In this document: positions 48,863 to 59,990 of the stretch, piece after piece
Position numbering within the stretch: the stretch's first letter is position 1
Layout of the letters: each line of letters opens with the position of its first letter
Origin: Zantedeschia hybrid cultivar
Taxonomy: Eukaryota; Streptophyta; Magnoliopsida; Alismatales; Araceae
Assembly: GCA_030544215.1 (NCBI GenBank)
Contig: JARZZO010000004.1
Coordinates: 47,233,980-47,297,979 of the forward strand
Length of the DNA: 64,000 nt
Direction of reading: 5' to 3'
Notes under the pieces: model-generated
Told to the model about the DNA's origin: nothing
Seen by the model: only the letters and a program-made list of their open reading frames with translations
The model's database searches: none
Position numbers and translations under genes: made by a program

Positions 48863-49331
48863 AATGAAGTATGATGGGCAAAAATCTCCGTTGGAGTGTG
48901 AAAATGAAGAAATTTTTGAAAATTTTGTATGAAAATGGAAAAAAAAATTTCAAAAATTTTATTCATTTTAAACGATTATTCAATATGCACTATGATTCTC
49001 CCCCCTAACTTGAATGACATTGTCTTCAATGGCATGGTAACGGAAATAATTATTTAATATGAAATCCATAATGAGGAAAGATACAACCTGAGGTATGTGA
49101 GAGGCTTCTCCATGTACACCAATGTAGATGATCTCAATTTTCTAACATGAAAAAAAAAAAAAAAGAGAAGAATCAGAATAAAAATGAGAAAACTAGGTTG
49201 CCTCCCAATAAGCGCTAACTTTAACGTCTTCAGCCAGACGCATGTGAGTTATTATCAACCTGGGTCAATTGATTTGTTGGTATCATTTTGTGTGTCCTGC
49301 TCAGATATTTTCAGAGCCATACTTTTCCTAC
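48863..49331. other. Athila-like internal region after the protease
   Basis: Noncoding. On the minus strand it carries GCGCTTATTGGGAGGCAACC at about 49,217-49,198, a motif often seen downstream of the coding region in Athila/Tat elements. No reverse transcriptase or integrase sequence is present. Confidence 0.6.
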
Positions 49332-52300
49332 TCATGAAGTGATGATGTGTAATTCTCCTCTCGACTTAGCATGTCTCACCATATGAATGTCGTGCATGCG
49401 ATCAGGCCGTAAGGAATTGTGCTCAAATTTAGGAGGAGATATAGGAGATGGCAGTGTTGGCCTAGGGTGCAACTTTGGTACAGTTTCAATGATAGGCCAA
49501 GGACTAAGCGAGTGAGTCCAATTGTGAAGTGAATCAATGTCCTTGGTGTAGGATAAAGACTGTTCAAACTCCAAATTTTTTTCTACGGTAAGGAGGAAAT
49601 ATTCTAAATCCGGACTATCATCTACCATATTATCCATGGCATGCACTGTATAACAACTCTCATTCCAATCCGGATACTTAGGAGCTTGAAAAATATTGAT
49701 CCCAATCTGTCGGTCTCCAAAAGAAATGTCCATCTTACTTGTTGCACAATTGATATTTGCCTTTGTTGTAGCTAAGAATGGACGTCCCAAAATGATTGGA
49801 GTGTGATTCAAATCTAAGGATGGGGCCATATCCAAGATAAGGAAGTCCACGGGGAAGTAGCAATATTTGATTTGGACAATTGCATCCTCAATGAGTCCTC
49901 ATGGCACTTTAACTGATCGATCTGCCAGTTGGAGAATGACAGGAGTGGCCTTCAATTCTCCTAGATCTAGTTGTTCATAGGCAGAAGTGGGCAAAAGGTT
50001 TACACTGGCCCCAAGATCAAGAAGTGCCTTGTCAAATGTGAGTCCATTAATATCACAAGAAATGAGAGGAGTGTCAGGATCTTTAAGCTTTTTGGGTAAT
50101 TGGTTCAACAGAATGGCACTCACCTCTTCAGACAAAAATATCTTCTTAGGATTTGTTTTGAGCTCTCTTTTCTGAGTACAAAGTTCTTTCAGAAATTTAA
50201 CATAGGCCGGCACATGTTGGATGGCATCTACCAGAGGTATGTTAATGTGGACTTGTTTAAATAAGTCCATTAACTCTTCATTATGGGATTGGATTTGATG
50301 CTTCCTTTTTTCCTTGGCATTGTCTAGAGCTTCTAGAAAATGGATTTTTGGTTTATAATTCTCAGGATATTGCTCAATTTTCCCTTGTTCTTGAATGATA
50401 TTGGGTTATTCATTCTCTTCTTCTTCTTCTTCTTCGGTTTGCTCATGATTGAGCTGATTAGATCCTTGATTTGGAAAAGGATATGGCAAAATTTTACCAC
50501 TTCTTAAGGCTAAAATTGCTTTTGCATTTTCTAACTGTGGGCATCTTGGTGGATTTGAGCCCATTTGAGGTTGGGCTTGATGCTGGGCTGGCTTCTTGCT
50601 GCTAGCGGGCTTGAATTCTAAAGCCCTTGGGAAGGGGACCTTGGGTTGGTCTGGGTTAAGATCTTCATCTATTTTCTCTTTTCCTTTGGCCTCTCCCCCC
50701 AACTTAATCTGGATTTTGGATTGAAAAATGTTGTTCTGTTTATGAGAGCTTTCATCTGCTGTTTGAGACTTAGAAGGATTCGTTAATATTTCACCATTCC
50801 TCAAGACTGAGATGGCATTAGCATTCTCAACATGCGGGCCCTTTTGTGGTATGGATGGGCCGGGTTGATGTCTTTGAGGAATGGGTATGAGTGGTTGTTG
50901 TTGGAAATTCGGAGGATAGTTTTGTGTGTTTGCAATTGGTTGACTGGATAACAGACCCACTTCTCTCCTCATAGTGGTGTCGGCCATTTGGCCAAGTTGG
51001 GCTTCCAGTTTTGCAATGGATTGCTGCTGGGAGTTGACCAGTTGTTGCAATTATTGTTGCTGTTGTTGTTGGTTCATGAGTAATTGTTGCAACATATTGA
51101 ACTTTTCATCATTTTGATTTGGTGGCTGAGGCTGTGGAATTTGGTATGAAGGCTGAGAATACATGTTTTGAGTGTTATTGGGCTGAAAATAAGGGGCTTG
51201 AGATTGGGATTGGGTAGGTTGACTCTTATTGAAAGCTTGATTTGGAAAATAATTTTATTGGTGGGCCATGTTTTGAAAGTTTTGTATTTGTGGGTTTGGA
51301 GTTTGGGCTTGTTGAGGTTTCCATGAAAAATTAGGATGATTATTTCAGCCAGGGTTGTAGGTGTTAGAATATGGATCGTGATTGGACTTTGAATAACCAT
51401 GGGCTGTTTGGACTTGTTCTTGGATGAACGGTGGCAATTGGGCCGCCGTAGGACACTTACTGACATGGTGAGTTGGGCTGGCACAAAGACTACAAGCTTT
51501 TTGATAAGATGGAGAAGATTCTAAGTATGGTCTTGATTGTGCATAGATATTAGATCATTGATTATTTGAAACTAGGACTTGGTCTAGCTTTTGGACCATA
51601 AGATCCATTTTGTTCATTTGTTGGGCCAAAAGGTCCACCTTATCCAACTTTTGGGCTAAGGCATTGATATTCATCTTAAGTTCGAATTCTCTTCTATTTC
51701 TTATTTCATAAACTCCAGTCTGTTTGGATGTTCCCACAGATCTTTCATATGATGAAAGTGAAGCATGATTTATTGAATTTTCACTTAGCATTTCAAACAA
51801 ATCATAAGCTTCTTCCTCACTTTTGCTCATGAATGCTCCTCCGCACGATGCATCTACCATTTGCCTGTATTGTGCATATAAACTTTCATAGAATGCTTGC
51901 ACAATTTGCCATCTAGACAATCCATGGTGTAGACATTTTCTCAACAATTCCTTCAATTGTTCCAAACATTCATGGATTTGTTCTTCTGGTAATTGTGAGA
52001 ATCAAATTATAGCCCTTCTCATTGTATTTGTTTTCCCAATATGATAGAATTTTTTAAAGAATTCTTGTTGCATTTCGGGCCAAGTCCTAATGGGCTTCCC
52101 TATCGTTCCAAGCCAATATTTGGCTTTGTCCTTAAGTGAAAAAGGGAATAGGATAAGTCGAAGGACATCTTCCATGAAATCTTGAATTTTTACGGTTGAA
52201 CAAATCTCAAAAAATTCATCCAAATGTTTATATAGATCTTCATTGGTATTTCTATAGAAAGATGGGAACATTTGGATAGTGTTTGGCTTGATCTCATAAT

Positions 52301-52499
52301 GGCTAGTATGGATATTAGACAATTGGATACAAGATGAATGATTATAGTCTTGGGGAATGAAATATTCCTTCATTTGTTTAGGTATTTGTTGATTATTTTC
52401 AGCTATTTGATGTTGAATATTAGTTTGGTGATGTAGGTATCTCTCAATTTCTTGAATTAGATTGATAATTTTAGGATTTTGAGATCTTCTACCTAGCAT
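49332..52499 (-). pseudogene. Athila-like gag and aspartic protease, one frame with nonsense codons
   Basis: A single minus-strand frame of 1056 codons runs from ATG at 52,499 to a stop at 49,332, broken only by in-frame stops (for example at 52,002 and 51,555), not frameshifts. It shows the gag domain (MFPSFYRNTNEDLYKHLDEF, then FCSL-like helices, RKCLHHGLS), a zinc knuckle C-x2-C-x4-H-x4-C (CSLCASPTHHVSKC) near 51,470, a Gln-rich linker, and a retroviral-type protease. The protease has DLGASVNLLP near 50,050 and IILGRPFLAT near 49,790. The protease has DLGAS rather than DTGAS, as is common in this lineage. Several stops are one C-to-T or G-to-A step from a plausible codon, such as VP-stop-GLIED for VPRGLIED. 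Confidence 0.9.
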
Positions 52500-53437
52500 A
52501 CACTAGACCAAGATGAGATGAGAATAGTTGTTTTTGTTATTTTTATTTTTATGTTTATTTATGCAAAGAAAAATAAGTTAACAACAAATTCCTAATGACC
52601 TAAGTGTATCCTAGACTTAAGAATGAGATTTCTCACAAAATGGCTAGAATTCACTATGAATTACCCCTACAATAGATCAATCGGCCAGGTAAGAGGTGGG
52701 ATAGTGGGCGGCTCCCCTTACTTTCATAAGGACCTAATTAAATAACCACTTGTCTACTTAGGCGTTTGCCTTTGTAACTTCTAGCATAGACACTGTTGTC
52801 CAAAGTAGAAGTGAATTCAAAACTCGGTCCAATCATAGTGTAAACCTTAGGTGCAATTGCTATTTGATTTTTATTGGGCTTGGGACAATGCAAGATGGAG
52901 TGTTTGTGGTTTGTGGGCCAAAGAAGGGTGATGAAATCCTCACCTTATCTTGTTATGAAGATGCCTTTAAATTATTTTATCAATGAAATGCACACCACAA
53001 TTCAATCAAGTTTGTTTTATGCAATAACGAAATAACAATGCATGAACATGTTATTTGCACTATTTGGAAAGACTTACCTTGCTTCCCGCACTCTTCAACA
53101 TGAATCGAATGACAAAAATAAGAGCTAAATGGTTGATTCTAATGCAATTCTATATGATGCATGTCTTAAAATATGAAGGTTTGATTTCTAATCTTGAAAT
53201 GCATTTTATTTTATTTTATTTTTCTGAATTATTTATTTATTTATTTAATGAGATCTATATCTATTTTAAGCAAATCTGAAAATAAAATAAAAATATTAAA
53301 GAAATTGGAACAAACTCACCAAGTTGCGTTTTCTTTTTGTCTTTTTTTTTTTTAAATTCCTGTAAAAAGAGAAAATAAATGTGAGTATGGATATACACAA
53401 ATGGACCCAAAATTATCAAAATTAAGAATCTAAATAT

Positions 53438-53452
53438 CCGGCAACGGCGCCA
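53438..53452 (-). other. Primer-binding site for tRNA-Asp
   Basis: On the minus strand TGGCGCCGTTGCCGG is the exact complement of the 3' end (15 bases including CCA) of plant tRNA-Asp(GUC), the primer used by Athila/Tat elements. It starts five bases inside the 5' LTR border at 53,458, which sets the element's direction. Confidence 0.9.
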
Positions 53453-53457
53453 AAAAT

Positions 53458-54800
53458 TGATCGCTCGAAATTATGTGTCGTTAAGCATATTCGAACATCA
53501 ATTTTAAAATTCTAATTTCTACATATAATTATTTGAAAAATAGCTAGTGGTGAGATTGGGTCGAATCCACAGGAAAATAGATTTTTAAAGTTGAAAACTT
53601 TGAGTTTTTAGAGGAATAATAGAGAAGAAAGAAGAGAGAGCATGATGATTTGATTTGTTAAGACTTAAAATTAATCGGACTTACTATGAACTCAAAAAAG
53701 GAGCACCCCTAAACGAGTATAATCAGACCATCTATTGAACTAAGACTATCTCTAAAACATTAATTAAAAGTAGAATATAAAATTTGAGTAGTTTCAACAG
53801 AAGAAAAAAAAAAGTTGTAGAATAAAAAGATGGAGAAAAGATAACTTTTTTCAAAGGAGCTACTGTCATTCATTATCATAACAATATGAAATTTTATAAA
53901 GACATTGAAAATAATAAATTAACATAACTTTCATAAGAAAACTTTACATAAAATATTCGAAATACGGTGTAACATGGAGAACTCAAAAACTAGAGAGAAA
54001 GACAGTGGAAAGAGAAAACTGATGTTTGCAGCCGTCGTAGCCCTTCTCACAGATCCTTGGTAGCCTTGGACTCCTTCCAATGGTCAGTTACAGTGCCTCG
54101 AGTCCACCTGTCCCTTTTTCTCACACTCTCCTGATTTTTATAGAAGAGAATTCTTAATTCAAATTTTGAATTTCAAATCTTCTAATAAATGGGCCCTTAA
54201 TTGCTTGCATTAAGCTCCCCCTTGATTAGAGGATTTTCCATGAATGTACATTTGAAATTTAAATTTAGATAGGGATATTTCAAATTTTTAATTTTGAATT
54301 GAAGAATAAATGTTATTTTTGAGATTTTAAAATTTTAAAATTCAAATTTTAAAAAAATATTTTTGAAATTTGAATTATGAAATTCCCTCTTCTCTCTCTT
54401 AGTTGGCTTGTAATCTCCTTTTTAAGACAAAAAGAAATACAATATTGTTCCTTCCAAGATTCGAACCTTCACCACTTCCTTGAAATCTAGATAGTCCAAC
54501 CACTATGCCATTTGCTTGTCCATGTCCAATATTAACAGAAACTGACAGTTAAGTTCATGCGGCAATCAATAAATCATCCAAATGCACATTAAATGATTGT
54601 CGAAAAAGTCTTATTTAAGAATGAAATTGCTACCCTTATTCAATCCATAGAGTGATGATATTTGAAATTCGAATTTTACAGAATTGATATGTTTGAAAGC
54701 ACAATTGATTTATCTATCATTCCATGTGATTTTGTTTATTAAATTGATAGCAAAGTGTGCAAATTTTATCTGTTATTTATGTAAAATTGTGAACTTATCA
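53458..54800 (-). repeat. 5' LTR of the Athila-like element
   Basis: 1343 bp, matching 44,533-46,049 except for scattered substitutions and the 174-bp segment missing after GAGTCCACCT (near 54,109). The presence of two diverged LTRs shows the insertion is old. Confidence 0.9.
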
Positions 54801-56988
54801 TATACTGATGTAAAAATAGCTCAATATCTTCTTAAGACCAAAGATAATCACTCCCATTGACTTACTTTATAGTTTACTCTTGGAATGATTTGAGTGTATG
54901 TACTTGCTGAAGTACAAGTCGAATGCATTTGAGAGATTAAGGTATAAGATCAAAATGAAGTATTAGAATTCTTTAATTTGATCATAGAAATTAATACTTA
55001 AGTATATGATTCACACAAATCATTAAAAGGATAATTGTATCCTCGTTCGATTAATCTTGATTGTACATCATAGTAATATGATTATTAAGATATGGTGCAA
55101 TACATAATAAGATTTGTCTAATTCTTATATATTTTTGAAAATAAGTATGAATATTAGATATCCATACTTTACAAATGGTTCCAAATAAGTCAGTGTATGT
55201 CCATATGATGTATGGAAACCAAATAATTCATATGAGATGTGAATTATAAACGTACATGATTTTAAAGTCAACTTATATCCTCGTATAAATTTGTGAAATG
55301 TCTAAAGAGTTTGGACATTACATTTATTGGTCATGCGATAATGAAATAATTATCGTCCTGAAAGTTGTCTTCTACGAAGAGGAATAAGTCCTCAAAGAAG
55401 ACAGTGGGAGCTGATAAAACTAGAAGATGTTATAGATCCACAAGTTAACATAAGATTATTAGATAATCTTTAGTTGTTTGGAACCACTCATAACACACAT
55501 GAGAGGAACTCAAAGATATAGATTATGATATAAAATCTATGATGATGCTATTTATAATTACAACCTTGAGATTGGCAAGTAGTTAAGAATTTTAAGCAAT
55601 AGTCCATTACTACTATTGAATTCAGAAGTTGATAGTATTGCTAGAGGGTATTATACTTAAAGCAGGTAAATCTTCAGAATGAAGATTAGCATAAATGGAC
55701 TACTTAAAACTTATATGGTAAACTGAAGAAAATACTCAACGTCAAAATGTTGACTTAGACAAGTTTTTCTCAGTAGTTATCATTACTAAGTTTATTAGAA
55801 TTCTTTTTGCCAATACTGCCTATCATAATCATGAGATGATGACAGTTAGATATTAAAAGTGTTCTCTCAATGTGATTGAGGAAAAGATGTATATGATACA
55901 CCTTTAAAGCTTTTGAACATATAGGAAGCAAGTTATGATTTCAAAAATCAGTTTGAATCAAACTGAAGCTTCCCAAAGTTATAATAAAAGTTTTAACTTA
56001 ATGGTCAAATACTACGTGATCATTAAGAATGATCACGAATTGTATGTGTGTTCAAAAAGGGACAATGGGAATATGGTCGCTTTAGTAATACTTTGTGATG
56101 ATAACATCAAAGTCATTGAGAATGACATCAGGATATTACTATGAGTAAAATCATTATTAACCATATTTTCCTTCATAATAGATTTAGTTATATCCCACAT
56201 ATTGGAAATACGAATCTATTAAGATAGATGGCTGGGGATATTATATTGACATGTATGTCAAGATGATAATATCAAAGTCATTGAGAATGACATCAGGATA
56301 TTACTATGAATAAAATCATTATTAACCATGTTTTCCTTCATAATAGGTTTAGTTATATCTCACGTATTGGAAATACGAATCTATTAAGATAGATGGATGG
56401 GGATATTATATTGACATGTATGTCAAGATGTTTGGCATAAATTTCATAATAAGTTTCAATTGTTGAGATATGAAATTTATTCTTTTAGGGAAAAAATTCC
56501 TTAAAAGATACAGGAGTGAAACGTGTCACTATGAGATCACACTGACTCAAATTTTAAGTCAAATAATGGATTTCACCTTCTATTAGAAAGGAATGGATTA
56601 GAAGGGTTACAATCCAGAACTTGATATTAAGGTGACAACATAAACAAGTGATACTGTTATTAGAACAGTATGGATGAAAAAGTTCAACCCTGAACTAGAT
56701 GTAGTTCTAAAATGTCTCTGATAAAATCTCGTTGTTGTAGGACAACAGTGGGAGCGATCAATTGTGTGATCGAGCCATAGTCTCTTCAGAAGTTGCAGAA
56801 CATTATGAGGCTCCTTCACAAGTTCAGAGACAAAGGATTAAGAGGAAATAACGTAATAGAAATATTCCATCTATAGATAATTTAGCAGATCCCTGACCAT
56901 GTCTTAGTCATAGACTTTATGTGAGCATCACCTAGATTTGATGGAGATCAAATGCGAAGGTGATTGGCTTGAGTCCAAGTGGGGGATT
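54801..56988 (+). pseudogene. Copia pol of the large element, decayed
   Basis: Continuation of the copia element after the Athila-like insert. Translated words match the pol at the left edge of the window: KVVFYEEE with KEDSGS near 55,366 (integrase end), DLDKFFSVVIITKFIRILFANTAYHNHE near 55,760 and VIEEKMYMI near 55,875 (reverse transcriptase), then IKNDHELYVC and a changed VILCDDNIK where YVDD should be (about 56,085-56,110). The polypurine tract AAGTGGGGGAT precedes 56,989. Stops and frameshifts are frequent, and there is an internal 165-bp duplication. Confidence 0.85.
56097..56426 (+). repeat. 165-bp tandem duplication inside the copia pol remnant
   Basis: Two adjacent copies, 56,097-56,261 and 56,262-56,426, start at GATGATAA and are followed by GATG, so four bases of homology mark the junction. 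They differ by only a few bases. The unit spans reverse-transcriptase sequence around the degenerate active site, and 165 is a multiple of three, but the frame was already broken. Confidence 0.9.
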
Positions 56989-58569
56989 GATGGATATATG
57001 TGTCCTCTTAGCCAATCATAAGGCAACTATTTCAATCTGGTTCATTGATAAATGACATTTATTTCATTATGTAGATTGGCATATTTATTATTGCGCATAA
57101 TAAAGTCTATGAATGTGTGCAATAGTCATCAGATTATGATGAAATCATAATAATGAGACAGATAACTTATAAACACATATTCTCAATTGTTCCTAGTCGT
57201 AGGATGTTTGAGAAGGATATCAAACATCCGGTAAGACTAGTACATGTTATTCCAACTCATATGATGAGGGTGACCGATTTCGTTTGTTACTTATGTGGAG
57301 ACACAATGGTAAACCTGTAGGTGCGCATTGGAGAATGAGTTCACTGAACTGATTCGACATGAATCGCCGAATGGTAATTTACATGACTGTCAACCGGCTT
57401 GATTCATCGTCACAGTGGCATGGTTGATCTTTGGACTTGAGACACCAATGACACATTATCGGTGGACTTCTGGACTTTGACCTTGACCTATAATTCCTAT
57501 CCACGGGATCTCTAATAGTCAATGATCGGGTCCAGCGGAAGACCTTCGAAGGTGATTATGTGTTCAATAAAGGATTGTTCGCTCTCAGATAACTGGAGAG
57601 AGAATGCTCTAGAATAGATCCGCAAGAGTCTTTGACCAGAGTATAAACAATATCAGAAAAGATGTTTTCAGATATTGTACAGCGGAGTCTGATTCAAGTG
57701 AGTTGACCATCTAGGGTTTGCCAGTTGACCATACCTTAGGTTAACTTGAGAGTATTGTGCGAACAAAGGATTATAGCCATACGGTAACTGTGGACGGACA
57801 GGTTCCATGAGTGGATTGCTGAACCCCATTGCCTTCCGGGATCATGCGGTGTTGCTTGGCACCCAACTTGACAAGAAGTCCGACCGAATTTACATGTGAT
57901 GTTAATTCAGTTAAGTAATTAGTTAATATCTAGATAGTAAATAATTATAATAAGTCAATAACTAGTTATTGGACTTAACGGGCTGAAAACCGGATTGGTT
58001 AATGGGCATAGAGGGTCACACGCAATAAGATTCTCAGTCGGTAGTACATAAGTGAGATTTATATTAACTCGGGGACTTTTGTGAAAAGTCGCGCCGACTT
58101 AATATATATACGCGCTGTTGAGAAACTCTGGGCCAAGCTCCAGAATTTCCCCATACTGGCCGCCCCCTTTCTCTCTCCTCATCCTCTGGGCGCCCTGTTC
58201 GAGGCGCCGAAACGGTCTTCGTATCCGCCCCGTACGATTCCCGAAAGTCGGGAATTCCCGTCCGCTGGTTTACAGACATCGTTGCGGCGACGGATCTTCA
58301 GCGAGCGAGCTGATATGAACGAGGGAGCGAGGACGAACCACCGCTGAGGATTGCGTGGATACCGCTGGAGGCCGGACACTTGTGCGGCTCGCGGCATCGC
58401 CTCGACGGAACCGAGATGGAAGCAGATTCGAATCCGCACACGGTAATCTGATTACACCCGATTTTTCGATTTAAGCTTTTTGTTCCGATTCGGATCAACG
58501 GGCATCGGGCGGAATAATTTTTATTCATCGTTTCCGCTGCGTTCTTCGTGTCCCGCCTAGATCCCAACA
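56989..58569 (+). repeat. 3' LTR of the large copia element, full length
   Basis: 1581 bp, from TGATGGATATATGTGTCC to GATCCCAACA. It follows a polypurine tract and is flanked by the ATATC duplication. It is the same family as the LTRs at 2161 and 38,320. The GC-rich stretch at 58,130-58,430 generates open frames on both strands that are not genes. Confidence 0.92.
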
Positions 58570-58574
58570 ATATC

Positions 58575-59990
58575 TCTTTCATCTGATGTCTTATTAATGT
58601 GAAATTTTGACCATAGTTTTTTTTTGATGAATTCTATCTATTTACAAAATTTTATAATTTTAAAAAATTTATTTATAATTATTCTGCTATTTATTCGATT
58701 GGTCAAAATCCACTCAAGTTCTTCATACGTAATTTAATGCTCTAAATCACTCGAACAATGTCCAATTTGCTCAAAACTTTGTTCATATGTTTCATTTGAC
58801 ATATTCACTATGCTGGATAATTTTTTGAATATGTTTGCTATTTTTGACCTTATTTGTTAATATTTTAGCTTTGAAAATTTAATTATATTGGTCGAAAATT
58901 ATAATTCTTTATCTGAAAAATCTGAAAAAAATTTAGTAGCATATTCTTCTATCCGGTGACCTATTTGGATCAACTATACTATGATTTTCTGCATATATGA
59001 CTTATTTGGCTCTTCAATGACTATTTGTTATGTAAAAGAACTATATTTTGACTCATAAGTTTGTGTAGCATTTTATCTATTAAATTTTTAGATGCATGAT
59101 AAGTATCAAATTTGTGAAAATATACTTGTGCAATATTTGGCTGATATATGTTTAGACATTACCATCTTAAGGAGAATGTGACTCATTTTATAAGCGTCTA
59201 TAGATGAGTTCTGCCTGTGGCAATGAAAATATCCTAGTAATTGTGAATTTGTGATCGGTTATTCGGGTGGGTCATGAAACTCGGCTATGTATGTGGCATG
59301 ACTTTAGCATACTTGTCTATATATTACGTTATTTGTTTGTTCGGCTCCTTATATGGTTGGATGCATGTCTTTTTGATATGTTAGTTTGTGATTAGTTTGA
59401 CACATAATTATGAAACATAATTTGCTATTCAGATCAATTTGATTCAGCTTATAACTTAGTCAGTTTGTTCTTTTGTTATCTACGCTCAGTTATTTTGATC
59501 TCAGCTTAGTTGAATAAGAATACATATTCATTCTGATTAGCTATTCTAATAATATGAACTCTGATTTGATAAGCTACCAAACCATAGTGATTTGCTATAT
59601 GTTCAATTCGATGTACTTAGTTTGATATGTCATATGTTCTGATAAAGCTAGTAAACTTGTTCAGTTAGATAAGAATCTGATCATACCTCATATGTTATAT
59701 GTTAGCCAATCTGTTCATGATATTAGAAAACACATTCTATTGAAAAAATTTGTATTTGATCATATTTTGTATCATAATCTTATTTTAGTTATATGTAGAA
59801 TTGTGAATTATATGTATATTTGATAACATCACTTTTCAGTTATTATATTGTTAGCATTTGGCGGGTTTCATTTATTTATTGAGTAGTTTTACGTATAAAT
59901 CCTATTAACATTTTCGATGACTGAGGATGAAGAATTAGCCGTGGAGGACAACATTGTGAGTGCTCAAATTAGGGTGTGATTATCATGAAA
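58575..59990 (+). repeat. Chromovirus 3' LTR, third piece
   Basis: Resumes the LTR interrupted at 40,906. It is noncoding and similar in reverse to 36,200-37,450. The block GCCGTGGAGGACAACATTGTG near 59,940 is close to its end; the exact terminus is uncertain. Confidence 0.55.

Larger units (their letters stand above)
44533..54800 (-). mobile_element. Athila-like non-autonomous element with gag and protease only
   Basis: A minus-strand LTR element. In its own direction: 5' LTR (54,800-53,458), primer-binding site, gag-protease frame (52,499-49,332), a GCGCTTATTGGGAGGCAACC motif (about 49,220-49,198), polypurine tract (46,062-46,051) and 3' LTR (46,049-44,533). Only about 1.3 kb of original DNA separates the protease from the 3' LTR, so reverse transcriptase, RNase H and integrase are absent. 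That layout matches the elements called TR-GAG. It sits inside the copia element; the flanking five bases (CATAT and TATAC on the plus strand) do not match exactly. It is split by a solo LTR at 46,881. Confidence 0.85.
40912..58569 (+). mobile_element. Large copia element, interrupted, with ATATC target duplication
   Basis: The outer borders are fixed by an exact 5-bp duplication, ATATC, at 40,907-40,911 and 58,570-58,574, and by LTRs starting TGATGG at both ends. In order: 5' LTR (only its first 722 bp), hairpin array, leader, decayed gag, an inserted Athila-like element (44,533-54,800), decayed pol, polypurine tract and a full 3' LTR. Without the insert it is about 7.4 kb. The 3' half of the 5' LTR and the primer-binding site are missing, so it can no longer replicate. 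Confidence 0.88.

Noticed and set aside
53438..53452. tRNA-Asp gene fragment
   Set aside because: Only the 3'-terminal 15 bases are present, in complement, next to an LTR border. It is the primer-binding site, not a tRNA gene.
44528..54805. Exact target duplication for the Athila-like element
   Set aside because: The flanks CATAT and TATAC share AT-rich text but are not identical, so I do not claim a duplication there.
58064..58582. Overlapping open frames in the 3' LTR of the large copia element
   Set aside because: They lie in the GC-rich part of an LTR, on both strands, with no known domain.
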